From: Atherix ibis
Taxonomy: Eukaryota > Arthropoda > Insecta > Diptera > Athericidae
Direction of reading: 5' to 3'
Assembly: GCA_958298945.1 (NCBI GenBank)
Contig: OY282607.1
Coordinates: 52,553,020-52,617,019 of the forward strand
DNA length: 64,000 nt
Below the pieces are notes generated by a model. The model made no database searches and was not told where the DNA came from. It was given only the letters and a program-made list of their open reading frames with translations. This document shows positions 1-11,580 of this stretch, piece after piece. Within the stretch, counting starts at the first letter, position 1. Each line of letters starts with the position of its first letter. Both the position numbers and the translations under genes were made by a program.

Positions 1-1960
1 CTCAGAATAATATCGAAAGAAAACAGACGGACTGGCGAACACCAAGGCTCAAAATAATAATGCTCGTACAAACAGAAACGCATAAAGAACCAACTGTGAA
101 TTGCTTAAGAATCTAAACCGTTGATAGTAGAGAAGTGAAACAGTAGCCGGGGCTAGTTAAACAGCCACGCAGAGGACACAAGTTAAAAGTCAGAAATCAT
201 GGAAATATTATTAATCGATAATTGCTGTGTGCCATTCTTGATATCTGAGTAAATTCTTAATTAAATTGCTCTTCGAACTTAGTGACAGGAAATTTTCTAA
301 CGCATCCGATCAGGCTTACGCGAATGCGGCGACTTTTTCGTATTCATTCGTAGGAGTAGTAGGTACATTCTAGAATTTTTCTATGCGGCGCAACGAAACA
401 CATGCACAAGAAGTACCCATAGTATTAATCTTTGATAGTTGCCGGTCGGCTAAGAGAATCAAACGAACAAATCTGCAGGAACACAATTAATCATTTCGTG
501 AATGGGCCCAGGATGTCTCGTGATATACTGACAAATGAGTAGAATGAATTAATGCATGAAGGCTACGTTCTTACCCCTTGTTTTTGATGTGATAAGCAAT
601 TATAACCATTCATACTATGCTAATTTATGGTTTTTTTTTTCTATTAGACTCTACTGAACAAGCACTCCTTTCAACTTTTTCTAAATCTCAAACTATCAAG
701 TCGTCTTACTAGGTAACGCAGCTACCCGTTTATATCTCTTCTAACGCCATACCATGTTTTCCTTTAAAAGAGAAATAACCGCTCGAACAGTCAGGATTCT
801 TGGCCGGAAGTTTGAGGCACTTTCGGAATGCAATTTCCATTTATACTCTCTTCCCACTCTTCTTACAGAATTTATTTATACTATTTCTACTGAATAAATC
901 TGTATGTTTACTGTAGACATGAATGATTTACTGCTAATATTTGCAATTAAATATTTTTTTATAATGAGAAAAAAACTTTAAAAAGGAAATCTATCAATAA
1001 AATTTTATTACAATAATTGAAGAGAGTTTAAACTTTTAAGACCTCCTAAGAAGAAATTTTTTTTCGTAAATCTTACGAGCATTATAATTTAATAAAAATC
1101 AATATATTTATTCATGTTGTAATTCGTACAAAGCAGTATCTACAATATATAGTTTTGTGCCTGTGAACATTAAACATTAAAATTAATTCTGCGTATTTTA
1201 AAATTTTCTGTTAGCTTTAGAAAAAAATGTTTTTGTTTTAACGCTTACTAAATTTCGATTTGCAGCAGCTAATATGACTCAACCAGTTTTATCTTTACTT
1301 TAATTTTAATTTAATAAAACTGTATTAGAATAATTTATAATGAATTATTGACAACTAAAAATAAGAAATCTTCGAATGTATTGTATAAGAATGGACGAGT
1401 TCGATAACTGCTTCAAAACGAAATCACACAGTGATATCATTCGTCCTTGATTAAATTAAGCTGAAATAGCGAGACATTGAATCTATGTTAATGAGGTAGT
1501 ACGTGTCCGGGAAGTCCACAATGAATACGATTTTTAAGTCTACAGTAAATATTGAGATGGTCAGAAAATGTGTTCGTATTTTGAGAAAAAAATTTCGAAT
1601 TTTTTAAATAGCTTTATTATATCATACATTGCTGGTACAAATCTTAAACTCTATGTAGTACACGACAATTTTACGATAGACCAGCTCAGCATGCGAGCAC
1701 AATAGACATCTTAAATTATTCTCAGACCGCTAGGAATGAACACATCAAAAAATATTTCTTTAAAATCACACCATATTTTATTGGGATCAAATCCGAAGAT
1801 ATTTAGATCTTTTTCGCTCCACTTTTCTATATAAGATCCAATTTTTATCCCCCCTTACCTTTCTATTCAAAAATGAAAGATTTGTTTAATGTTTACTCAA
1901 AATATCGCAAATTTGCCTACGCTAATTGATACTACACCCAGTCATCTAACTGGGAACTGT
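1..1960. other. No recognisable gene
   Basis: AT-rich sequence with many stops in all frames. I see no convincing coding exon, transposon end or RNA gene. A short imperfect duplication of the word ttccaagtgatcaa lies just beyond, near 1971-2003. Confidence 0.6.
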
Positions 1961-2034
1961 AAGATAGCTTTTCCAAGTGATCAATGACAATTCCAAGTGA
2001 TCAAGGACTTATGATCAATATTTCCAGTAATATT

Positions 2035-2175
2035 TTGCGTCGTTATAAGGGGATTATTCTCAACTAAAGCCTTGATTTTATCCTCATCTACTTTACAAGG
2101 ACGACTACCATAAAAATTTTAATCATATTGTTACGCCAAATTTTCTTAGCGAAAATTTCCAAATTACTTTTGGTA
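2035..2175 (-). pseudogene. Possible mariner transposase HTH remnant
   Basis: Read on the minus strand with frame changes, this gives words such as GSRPCKVDEDKIKALVENNP followed by LITTQNI. They resemble the linker and second helix-turn-helix of mariner transposases. There are stops and frameshifts, no terminal repeats were found, and no catalytic domain is attached. This is a weak call from one short stretch of similarity. Confidence 0.3.
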
Positions 2176-2205
2176 CACATTGTAGTATGCTCGTACCTAC
2201 AAAAA

Positions 2206-2293
2206 ATAATGTAGTGCTGTTAACACACTATAATCACGTAGGTTTATATTAAAATATAAATAATAATTTAGTTGAATAGTTGAGTTCAACTCC
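2206..2293 (+). repeat. Direct repeat, left copy
   Basis: It shares the words taatgtagtg, atcacgtagg and the block atttagttgaatagttgagt ttcaactc-like with 4608-4718, in the same order and orientation. The last block contains arms agttgaa and ttcaact around an 8-base spacer. The two copies frame the glutamine-rich relic and may be old LTR or transposon-end remnants. Confidence 0.5.
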
Positions 2294-2464
2294 AATACGT
2301 TGTTAGTTGATTAAGTTGGTGGTTAAAATACTGCTGAATATTAAAATAATAAAGTGTAAATAAAACTAATAATATTGGTGATCCTGACTAACGATTTTTT
2401 TTAATATCCGACAAGCGCAATCAAACAACAACAATTACAAATATATACTGCCAGTATTCTAACC

Positions 2465-2653
2465 ATGATGCATTCAGTTTCCGGTGGTGGTGTTGGCATT
2501 GAAGGATTTGCTGTAGTGCCTCAAATCCCAAATGTGACTCAAATGAATCTCCAGCAGCAGCAGCAAGAACAGAATATCATGTTAGCTCAGAGTTTGTTAT
2601 GGCAGCCCTGGTCAAAAGATCGATTTCGAACTGCTCGAAATGGAATTGCTTGA
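2465..2653 (+). CDS. Short ORF or exon relic with a Q run
   Basis: An open frame of 62 codons starts MMHSVSGGGVGIEGFAVVPQ and has a short glutamine run near residues 30-34. The first 45 residues look protein-like, but the tail runs into a stop with no clear splice donor. A further glutamine-rich frame lies at 3.9-4.5 kb, so this could be the first exon of a decayed gene or the start of a broken retrocopy. The protein family is not recognised. Confidence 0.35.
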   Translation: MMHSVSGGGVGIEGFAVVPQIPNVTQMNLQQQQQEQNIMLAQSLLWQPWSKDRFRTARNGIA

Positions 2654-2789
2654 TCGGATAATCGGAGGCGTGTCCACCATCTAGCATCTGGTGGCGAAAT
2701 CGGATTGGATAATGAGGCTAACGGCATGCTAAATGCTGTGATTTGCCATAGTAGGAGTAAGAGTAGCAGAAAAAAAAACCGCATTAAAA

Positions 2790-3860
2790 TTGATTACAAA
2801 AAAGTATTGTAACAATTAATAAAATTTTAAATTCAAAAGAAAGATTGCAGAATAGACTTTTATAAAATACGTTATTTCCAAATAAAACATTAGTTAAAAT
2901 CGAAATTTCTATAAAAAAAATTGCTGGTAGGTTTTGATTATTTAAAAACAAAACTGTGATTTTTATCAACACAGAACATGTGATATTGGGTGATGATTTT
3001 ATTAAATGAAAATTAATAATTGTAGGTACAAATTCATATATAAAAAATAACAAAATTTATATATAATAAATAAATAAAAGTATGAAAATTACTGAATTCT
3101 AGTTAAAAAAAGAGATTTAACAATTCATGACTGTCGAAAGATCAATTTTATGAATTTAATTTTCACCAAAATTCACATTTGTTATTAATAAAACTAATAA
3201 AATAACGAGCATCAATTGAAATGCAATAAATTGAATTAACAAAAAAAAAGACAAATCAACTATAATAACAACTACAACAGTAAAAATATCAACAACTGCG
3301 GATTTATCCCAAAAAACAACATGGAAAAAAGAACAAAACCATGAAAATATGTATTATTGTGTGTGCGTTATATAGTTTGACCAATCACTTCTACATCAAT
3401 AATATCCAAAAAATATTTTAGTTGAGAATTACAAATTATAATAGTGCATATAAAGTAGAATTTTTCAAATATACATATAAGAAAAATAGAAATTCTATTT
3501 TAATAACAGAGAAATCTGACCAATTCTGGGGAAAAATTAAATGCTCATCACATATTTAACAAAAAATTGTCTACATTAAAAAAATGATTATCACAAATTA
3601 TAATTAATTTAAAAAGAAAAGTGCGTGTATAATCTAATATAATAATAAAAAATAATATTACAGTATATGTGAGGATGAGCAACAAAAAATTAAAGTTAAC
3701 ATAATTAAAGAAAAACAGCAAATAAAAATACGTAAATCAACAGAAAAAATATATTGGAAAATTATAAAAAAAAAGAACTTTCAAAATAATATAGAAAACA
3801 AGAACAATAATAATAATAGCGGTACCGAGCAAAAAACAAATTAATAGACAGTGATTATTT
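2790..3860. other. AT-rich gap, no gene seen
   Basis: The stretch is dominated by A and T homopolymers. The open frames in it are low-complexity and show no domain. Nothing recognisable. Confidence 0.6.
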
Positions 3861-3894
3861 GTTATGTTCAGGTGCTAAAGTCAGGAAGGAACAT

Positions 3895-4500
3895 TTACAA
3901 GGAATAAATTTACTGCAACCACAGTTTCTGACGTCCGAATATCAACAAACACGATCGGCAAATTAACAGCAGAGCCAGGCACATCCAGCACAGTTCTACG
4001 TAACCGCAAATCAGACACTAACAATAGTCTCTGTGCAAATTCATGCAACCAACGCAACCGCAACCCAAGCTCAGTCTCAACCACAGCCTCAGGTTCAACC
4101 ACAGTCACAACCCCGAATTCAACAGCTGTCGGCTCAGTATCAGCAAATACTATAGCAGACAGACATCAGTTCAGATGATATCCGTGAACCTACCAGTGCC
4201 CCAAAAATTACCGAATAATTGCCGATGACAATACCAACGTCAAATGTTGCGCTCATGCAGCAGCCGCAGACCGTTCCACAACAGCCTCAGCCAATTCAGC
4301 AATAACAGCAATTGCCTTAGCAATGGCACCCGCAACAACAACCGCAACAAGTACAAGTAGCAGTAACAACAACAAACCGCAATAAGCAGCAACAACAACA
4401 ACAGGTCGTAACAAGCAGTAACAAACCACAAACAAACCACAACAACAAGCACAATGCGCTTTGCACTTTCCACTAAACAACAAGCAATTAGTAATGAGCA
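3895..4500 (+). pseudogene. Decayed glutamine-rich coding sequence
   Basis: One main forward frame gives a long run of Q-rich protein-like sequence: a stretch beginning LLQPQFLTSEYQQ, then AQSQPQPQVQPQSQPRIQQL, then QQPQTVPQQPQPIQQ, then repeated QQ blocks. At least four in-frame stops break it (for example after SANtaa, YQQIL and PIQQ), so no single protein can be made. The composition is typical of polyglutamine activation regions in fly transcription or chromatin proteins, but I cannot name the parent. It may belong with the ORF at 2465. Confidence 0.5.
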
Positions 4501-4607
4501 ACAATCTGAAAGCAATAAGCAGCAAGTAAGAAATTTAGCATTGAAAGATTCAGTAAGCTAATTTAAAGTTTGAATCTATCCTCATAATTCCGTATTTTGG
4601 AGGTGGA

Positions 4608-4718
4608 GTAATGTAGTGTTCTCGTGCCTACAATGAGAGGCATCACGTGGGCTTACATTAAAATTATTTTCTTTTCTTTATAATGATTAATTAAGAACAA
4701 TTTAGTTGAATAGTTGAG
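4608..4718 (+). repeat. Direct repeat, right copy
   Basis: Partner of 2206-2293. Words taatgtagtg, atcacgtggg and ttagttgaatagttgagttc occur in the same order, with an extra A/T-rich insert before the last block. The LINE RNase H relic starts shortly after it. Confidence 0.5.
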
Positions 4719-4766
4719 TTCAACTCATTAATACATAATAGTTGTTAAAGCGTTATTATTTTTAAC

Positions 4767-5340
4767 GACAGCCTTACCGCCCTTAAAGCCATTTGTGGCC
4801 CATTGAATGACCCAGTACTTAGCGCAATTCGTAATAGCCTACTTAGCAAAAGGAGTGTCGAGTTGCAATGGGTGCCGGAGCATATGGGAATTATGGGTAA
4901 TGAAATTGCTGATAAGTTGGCTGGAGAAACACTCCGTCGACCACTGATCACAGTCATTCCCAATCTGCCTCGCCTACTAACAGAATGGCAACTAACACCA
5001 TTAGCAATCCGCAGACACAATGACTGCACCAATACCGACACATTTTGTCGACTCATTGGATAACCATTAATAAACCAGTGTATTCAACATCCATACCGAA
5101 ATTCTGGGATTAAAATCTCGTCAGAATCCGGATTGGACATACTGCTCTTACTCATAACTTCCTTTTTGGTAACACCAATTGCCCTTATGCCAATTCTGTG
5201 GCACCCATTTCACTATCATCCATATTCTACAGGACTGCCACATAACCAAGAATTACTTCTCGAGCAGGATTCCTCCCATTATGAAGTTCCTGGACCCAAC
5301 AACTCCATTATCTAATCCCCTATTTAAACTTCTACAACAT
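4767..5340 (+). pseudogene. LINE ORF2 3' end: RNase H and Cys/His tail
   Basis: From 4767 the frame reads NDSLTALKAICGPLNDPVLS and then VELQWVPEHMGIMGNEIADK, the C-terminal half of a LINE-encoded RNase H domain (the WVPxHxGIxGNExAD motif with its catalytic D). After a stop and frame changes, RIGHTALTHNFLFGN and CQFCGTHFTIIHILQDC form the Cys/His motif typical of the end of this ORF2. The element is cut at 5340 by the mariner at 5342-6553. The non-LTR 3' tail resumes after it. The 5' part (endonuclease and reverse transcriptase) is missing. I-, Jockey- or Loa-like is likely. Confidence 0.75.
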
Positions 5341-5341
5341 A

Positions 5342-6553
5342 CGAGGGTCGTTCTCTATACACTTTTCCAACCGTTTTTCCTAAATTTTTATCCCGTCCAA
5401 AAAATAGGATTTTGGAAGTTCTGCAAAATACTCATCCGTTTGAGCAATGACGTCCTCGTTGGAACTGAACCGTCGTCCGCCAAGCCATTCCTTCAGATTG
5501 GGGAAAAGAAAATAGTCAATCGGGGCCAAATCTGGTGAATAAGCGGGATGCTGCAACAATTCCATTCTCAATTCCACAATTTTGGCCATGGAAACAGCGC
5601 AGGTGTGCACACGCGCATTGTCCTGATGCAAGAGGATTTTTTTCTTCTTCAGATGGGGGCGTTTCTCTTTGATTTCCTCGCTCAACCGTTGCAATAACGA
5701 CGCGTAATACGCTCCTGTTATTATTTTTCCTTTTTCCAAGTAGTCGATAAACATGATGCCCTGCGAATCCCAAAAGACCGTGGCCATCACCTTGCCGGTC
5801 GATGGCACAGTTTTTGCCTCCTTCGGAGCCCGTTCACCCTTCAAAATCCACTGTGATGACTGTCTCTTCGTTTCTGGAGTGTAGTAGTGTATCCATGTCT
5901 CGTCCACAGTGACATATCGACGAAGGAATTCGGCAGGATTGCGATGAAAGAGTGCCAACATAGCCTCAGAGTCCACTACATGATTGCGCTTATTCTCCTC
6001 TGAGAGCAAACGCGGCACCCATCTTGCCGAAATTTTTTTCACAGACAATTTTTCATGCAAAATTGAAGCGACTGTACCTTGTGATATGCCCGTGGCCTCA
6101 ACTAATTCGCGCACTTTAATTCGCGGATCGTTCAAAATCAGATCGTGGATTTTGTCGATGATTTCAGGAGTAGACACCTCAACTGGGCGTCCTGAACGAT
6201 GTTCATCTTTTGTGGATGAACGGCCACGTTTAAATTCATTCACCCAATTGTAAACCGTCGCAAACACAGGTGCAGATGTACCATGAACTGCATCCAACTC
6301 GGCTTTGATTTCTTTCGGGCTTAAGCCTTTCAAATGGAGATGTTTGATGACAGCCCTAAACTCGCTTTTTTCCATTGTTATGCACAAATAAATGTCGTTA
6401 ACTTTAATCGACGATAGAAATTGACCTACGCTATGGATCGAGCTGAAATTTTGACAGCTTTCCTGTCAATAATGCTACTTACAAAAGTAAGTCTTTACCG
6501 ACACTACGAGCGCAATTTCTCGGATTTTCTAAGGACTTATTGAACGACCCTCG
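5342..6553 (-). mobile_element. mariner element, copy 1 of family M1
   Basis: Terminal repeats cgagggtcgttc and its complement gaacgaccctcg are flanked by TA at 5340-5341 and 6554-6555, the mariner target duplication. It is inserted in the LINE relic above. The left repeat is shortened to about 13 bp: compared with the copies at 11610 and 30226, the segment between the transposase C-terminus and this end is deleted. That segment includes the last codons, the 3' untranslated part and the inner terminal repeat. Confidence 0.92.
5380..6387 (-). CDS. mariner transposase (DD34D), C-terminally truncated
   Basis: A 335-residue frame encodes a nearly complete mariner transposase, which cuts and rejoins element ends at TA sites in the nucleus. 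The N-terminus carries paired helix-turn-helix motifs (about residues 5-110). The catalytic aspartates are visible in VTVDETWIHYY, LLHQDNARVHT and LAPIDYFLFPN, with 34 residues between the second and third. The start used here is MCITMEKSEF; the family start is probably the second methionine (MEKSEF). It ends early at SYFLDGIKI because a leucine codon TTG has become TAG, and the sequence encoding the rest of the tail is deleted. Activity is doubtful. Confidence 0.9.
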   Translation of the reverse strand: MCITMEKSEFRAVIKHLHLKGLSPKEIKAELDAVHGTSAPVFATVYNWVNEFKRGRSSTKDEHRSGRPVEVSTPEIIDKIHDLILNDPRIKVRELVEATGISQGTVASILHEKLSVKKISARWVPRLLSEENKRNHVVDSEAMLALFHRNPAEFLRRYVTVDETWIHYYTPETKRQSSQWILKGERAPKEAKTVPSTGKVMATVFWDSQGIMFIDYLEKGKIITGAYYASLLQRLSEEIKEKRPHLKKKKILLHQDNARVHTCAVSMAKIVELRMELLQHPAYSPDLAPIDYFLFPNLKEWLGGRRFSSNEDVIAQTDEYFAELPKSYFLDGIKI

Positions 6554-6555
6554 TA

Positions 6556-6722
6556 CTAATCTGCTCCACAAAATATAAAAAATTCTCAATATTCTATAGT
6601 ACCAGTCTCTTTCAGATAACTTCCCACACGTACTATGAAATTGCCAAATGGCCTCCCGGCTTGGCTCTATGAAGTGGCTCCTGGCACATGTTTAATGGAC
6701 CTTACAAACAAACAAACATAAT
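6556..6722 (+). pseudogene. LINE 3' end, continued after the mariner
   Basis: Continuation of the LINE relic from 5340, non-coding and probably 3' untranslated. It contains catttgtttg-like A/C-rich tail words such as acaaacaaacaaac before unique sequence. Assigned by position and by continuity across the TA site. Confidence 0.5.
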
Positions 6723-7112
6723 TGTTGTTAGAGGGATTATTTAAAAGTCATGTCAGCTCGGATCTGAAAACTATAAGGATCATGTCCATAAGCTGACAAA
6801 TTTCTCTGTGAGCTTTTGAATCAAAATATTGCGGAATTACAACTTCTGACTTTTAATCTTCAAATCAATATTAATAAATGCAAAATCAATGTCAACTCAT
6901 ATAACTGAAGGCCAAATGGCAATTTATATGAAAATCGAATGGTCAAGAACAAAAAAGTTCAATATGAATGAAATTATTACTAAAATATTATTTAAACTAT
7001 GTCTATTAAAGTATGAATGACTTTTCTCACCAACCAAATACAATATCTTTTAAATTAAATATGGTAAATTATCACAAGCAACCAATTCAATTTGATTTGC
7101 TTTAACTGAATA
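6723..7112. other. No gene seen
   Basis: AT-rich spacer between the LINE end and the next mariner. No motif recognised. Confidence 0.6.
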
Positions 7113-7114
7113 TA

Positions 7115-8322
7115 TTGGGTTGGAAACTAAGTGATTGCGGATTTTGTCAATAGATGGTATTAGCACATTCTTTTGTTATGTCACCGTGTTCAAAGAACCT
7201 AACCTATATTGTTTTCTTGTTGTTTGGACTTCCGCCTTTAATTTAGTAAAAAATTGTATCGTTTAGCTATTTAGTTCTGTTTTCATCCAAATTTAAAAAT
7301 GGAAGGGCAAGACGTGCATTTTAGACATATTTTATTGTATTATTTCCGAAAAGGCAAGAACGCATCGCACGTCTACAAGAAGTTATGTGCTGTATATGGG
7401 AATGAAGCCTTGAAAGAAAGACAGTGTCAAAATTAGTTTGCTAAATTTCGTTCTGGTGATGTTTCACTAAAAAATGCCCATTATCGATTCAGATCAGCAT
7501 AGCACAACAAGTGAGATTGCAGAGAAGCTCAATGTATCGCATACATTCATTGAAAAAAAATTAAAACAGCTTGGCTATGTTAAGAAACTCGATTTATGGA
7601 TTCCTCATCAGCTTAAGGAAATTCATTTGACGCAACGAATTAGCATCTGCAATTCGCTTCTGAAAACGCAACGAAACGGATCCATTTCTGAAACGACTGA
7701 TAACTGGCGACGAAAAGTGGATAGTTTATAACAACGTTAATCGGAAACGATCGTGGGTGATGCGAGATGAACCACCTCAGACGACATCCAAAGCTAAGAT
7801 GCACCAAAGAAGATTATGCTGTCAGTTTGGTGGTATTATAAATAAATTCTGCACTTTGAACTTTTACCAAGAAATCAAACCAAGAAATTCCATCGTGTAC
7901 GTTCAACAACTCGTCAAACTGAGCAATGCAGTTCAAGAAAAGCGGCCAGAATTGTGCAAATCTTAAGGGTGTTGTTTACCAGCACACATCTTTGGTCACT
8001 CGCCAAAAATTATTGGAATTAGGTTGGGATGTGTTATCATGTCCACCATATGGCCCTCACCTAGCGCCTTCAGATTACCATTTATTTCGTTCCATGCAGA
8101 ACTCCTTAAATGGTAAAATTTTTAATGACGCTGATGATGTAAAATCACATTTAATTCAGTTTTTTGCTAGCAAAAGTAATAAGTTCTACGAACACGGAAC
8201 TATGACACTGCCTGAGAGATGGCAAAGGGTCATCGACAAAAACGGACAACACCTAATTGAATAAAGTTATTTTGAATTTTTCTTCTTATTTGAAATCCGC
8301 AATCACTTAATTGCCAACCCAA
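7115..8322 (+). mobile_element. mariner element, family M2 (cecropia-like), decayed
   Basis: Terminal repeats ttgggttggaaactaagtga and its complement near 8300-8322 are flanked by TA at 7113-7114 and 8323-8324. The coding strand starts MEGQDVHFRHILLYYFRKGK near 7302. It then runs through ITGDEKW-type sequence (frame-shifted) to LAPSDYHLFRSMQNSLNGK, all typical of mariner. Stops and frameshifts break the protein. At about 7975-7990 a small deletion removes the HDNA motif with the second catalytic aspartate, leaving YQHTSLVTRQ. A sister copy lies at 57014-58126. Confidence 0.9.
7302..8264 (+). pseudogene. mariner transposase pseudogene (M2)
   Basis: The reading frame of the element at 7115 is recovered in at least four pieces: MEGQDVHFRHILL... 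(stop at FAKF), a helix-turn-helix block IAEKLNVSHTFIEKKLKQLG, an acceptor-domain block with QEIKPRNSIVYVQQLVKLSN, and the C-terminus ending HGTMTLPERWQRVIDKNGQH. The third catalytic position is intact (APSDYHLF). The second is deleted. No functional protein is expected. Confidence 0.85.
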
Positions 8323-8324
8323 TA

Positions 8325-8720
8325 GTAACGAATATTTGGAAAACGTACATTATTGAAGAAACTCATATTTATGAATTAACAACTTTCTTTTTGGAAAGCT
8401 TTCAAAAATCCATCTTCTATTAAATTAAAAAATATGCGTTGCATTGAATGGTTATTAAATATTAATTAAAAAAAAGTGAAATATGTAATAAAAAAAAATA
8501 TTGAGATCCACAAGTTAAGGCAATATTTTCACTTGGTGTGAATTCGTGAATAATTGCAACTAAATAATTCGTTTTTATATAAAGAAATGTCGTCATTTTA
8601 ATTGTACTTTCAGAAAAGAATAAAATGTCAAACGGAGTCTTGTTATGAATAATTTTTCGAGTAGTATAATGAATAAGAGCTATAATTGATATATTTATAA
8701 GTAATGGGTTTACCTGTAAT
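8325..8720. other. No gene seen
   Basis: AT-rich spacer with no recognisable element or gene. Confidence 0.6.
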
Positions 8721-8759
8721 AAATTTAGTGGACTAATTTACACAAGTCAATATGATACC

Positions 8760-9335
8760 ATCATCACTTTCTCGCTACGCACTTTACGACACCCCATCGT
8801 CTAAAAACTTATATTACACATACACGGTCTGCATTTACTTCATGTGGAACAAAACGCGCACAGACCTTTCTTTTACTCGTATTTAATTCCTCAGCCAACA
8901 TTGTCGTAGTAAAATTTGCATCGATACCAATGATGTCACGGACTTTTTCCACGATTACTAGCTTCTGGACGACCTGGCCTTAGGTTGTCTTTAAATCCTT
9001 ACGACCATTTTTAAATCGTGTAAACCACGTATGAATTTGAGTACGACTCATACAATCAACGCCATAAACTTTTTTCATCAATTCGTAAGTCTCAGCGAAT
9101 TTTTTTTCAAGTTTAACACAAAATTTTATATTTGCTCTTTTTTGTTTTGTAACATTACCACATTTTTTTTTTTAATGAAATGGCTGTGACTCTCACATCT
9201 GTCATCCGATTACATGAATTTAGGTGCGTTTGAAAAGGATGAATGTATATTTTTAATGCTACAAATTTTCAATAGATGGCGCTGCATGTTGTATGATTTA
9301 AATATAAATTCCTGTTGTTTTTGGGACACACTGTG
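8760..9335 (-). mobile_element. mariner fragment, N-terminal part (family M3)
   Basis: The right end is a terminal repeat reading (outside in) cacagtgtgtcccaaaaaca, with TA at 9336-9337. On the minus strand, after a long untranslated leader, the frame gives KFCVKLEKKFAETYELMKKV and MSRTQIHTWFTRFKNGRKDL, a mariner helix-turn-helix region. Then come VEKVRDIIGIDANFTTTMLA and KRKVCARFVPHE. The catalytic domain is missing, so the left end is truncated near 8760. The same terminal repeat bounds the MITE at 52550-54316. Confidence 0.7.
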
Positions 9336-9337
9336 TA

Positions 9338-10310
9338 TGTGTAGGGTGGGCATTTTTGAACTTACAGTCAACTCCGTTTTCAACCAAAAATTTGCCTGCA
9401 ACTCGGTACAATCAATCCGAGTATAAATTACAAATTTGAGTTCGAGAAAATTTTATATTTTTCTTTATTTTAAATTTTAAAATTTTATATATCTTAGAAA
9501 ATATCTGAAAATAACAACAAACAAAAGAAATTCCTAAGTATCTGCAAAATAACACTTCCAAGTATCTGAATAAATACAGTTTCAAATAATATTTTTTACT
9601 ATATTAAAAACTTATCAGAATATTAATAATTTTTGGTTAACCTATAAAATGATAACTTGATTTATGATTGATTAAACAGTTTAAAAACAATTATTATAAA
9701 TCCATGATCTAATCGAATATTATTGTAATAAAATGTATTGTTTTCAAACAAAATTACCAAACCCGCCAGTTAACAGAATTCTAATGATAACTCATTCGAT
9801 ATGTGCATGTAAATAATGTATATATTAGAGAGATTGCAAGTACAAAATAAAGTCGTCTGCACACGACGCTATTTTTCCTAATTCTTTTCTTGCTAGATTC
9901 CCCACTTGCGATGGTTTTTATGCGTGTTGGCTTCACATGATGCTTTTTTGAAATTTGGATTTCTAGCTGTGAACAAATGACACAAACGTACGTTTATTTA
10001 CGTATATACACATCTGTACGTATCCAAACGTCAATTTGTCATTTGCTCATGTAGCCCACGTGACCAGATAATGTTTTCTCATTGGTTCTCATTAAAATTA
10101 GTAGCAAAAATAGTACGGAAAATAGAACCGGTTCTATTACTGAAATCTTGCTTCGAAAGTAGTAGCGGAGCGATCACTTATTTCAAAAATAGATTTCTTG
10201 CACCCCAGCCAGTATAGTAGCAAACAAGAAAAAACTGGAAAACTTGCTTGTTTAAAGCGGGTATAACTTAGCAACAACTTTAACAATTGATGACATTTGA
10301 AACAATTTAA
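9338..10310. other. No gene seen
   Basis: AT-rich intergenic-type sequence. Short low-complexity frames only. Confidence 0.55.
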
Positions 10311-10318
10311 TTTTAAAA

Positions 10319-11580
10319 ATGAGGCTTGGTCATTTAAAATTTAGTAATGAAACCAAAGACCCTAATATCACCGTTCATCCTCCTATGGGCCTTTTGACCG
10401 TTACCGAACGCCCATGGCAACGTGTGTATCTAGATCTGCTCGGCCTTTATCCTCGTAGTCCAGAAGGACATGAGGTCATCTTAATCATTTTAGACCACTT
10501 CTGTAAATTTCCCTTATTAAAACCGCTCAAGGAAGCGTCCGTGACACCGATATGCCAAATCTTTGAGAAGTCTCTGTTTCACAACGGAGTTCAGTTCTGT
10601 TCCAAACAATTTAAGGAATTAAGTTCTAAGACGGAACTATATGCCCCGCAGGCCAACGGTTTGGAACGAGTAAATCGTATATCCAAGAGGACCATACATT
10701 ATGGAATATCGTTTTGAGTGATATAGTCTGTGATAAAAATGAGGATTGGCCATTTAATATTTAGTAATGAATATTGGAGTGTTATGACGATCGTGCGGTC
10801 ATTGGTAAAATTAAACTCTATAGAGTACGGTGCTCTTGACACAATCCATATTCGCGGGCATCCAGGCATATATCCAAGAGGACCATACATTATGGGATAA
10901 CCGTTTGAGTAATATAGCCTGTCCGTTGCGCAATTTCATTCATCAGACCAAACGGTTATATTCCGTACAGGGCACTACTTGAAACAGAAATGATAGAGAC
11001 GTGTCTCTAGATATAAACTGCGACGGAAGCTGGATGGCTTTGAAGGAGGATACTTCCATTAATTGTAGGACAAATTAACGATGATTCATTCCAGATGTAC
11101 AGCCAAATTGCGCAAGCCTCCGCATAAGCGGAAACGACTTATAACTTAAGGGCAAAGGCAGTTCACTTTCAGATTGGACACGAAGTATATCGCCGCAGCT
11201 TTCAACAAAGTAGTTTCGCTAAAGAATTTAGTGTAAAAGAAAACCCTTTTTTTTAATCCAGGGAGGATATCAACCAAACACGGCTCAGTGCTCGGTTTCG
11301 TCGGACAGTCGAAGAAGCGATGAGTTGGATGCCGACGCTACCGTTTTGCAGGGCCCTCCAACTCGATATACCGTTGGAAGTACCTGTGTTGTTATCGTAA
11401 CCTTAACTATGGCATTGATGGTTTGATTATCGCCAAAGAGGTGGCGCACAAATCAGCTATGCCATACATGAAATCTTCGGACGATTCTGATACCTCTGGC
11501 AGCACTATGATAATTGTTGCATTGTTTGCGGGGGGTTTCCATACGAGGTGAAGTATCTCTCTCGTCTTTGATACGCAAAA
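10319..11580 (+). pseudogene. Ty3/gypsy-type integrase relic
   Basis: The frame at 10319-10717 reads RLGHLKFSNETKDPN, TVTERPWQRVYLDLLGLYPR and HEVILIILDHFCKFPLLKPL, an LTR-retrotransposon integrase core with the first catalytic aspartate in YLDLLG. A deletion joins EKSLFH to NGVQFCSKQFKEL, so the second aspartate of the usual DNGVQF motif is lost. YAPQANGLERVNR keeps the glutamate. Further on, broken frames give NIACPLRNFIHQTKR and AVHFQIGHEVYRRSFQQSSF, the integrase C-terminal region. Segments of the core are duplicated (see findings). No LTRs or other pol domains were seen nearby. Confidence 0.8.

Noticed and set aside
4240..4525. Leucine/valine-rich minus-strand frames
   Set aside because: They are the antisense reading of CAA/CAG glutamine repeats and have no independent support.
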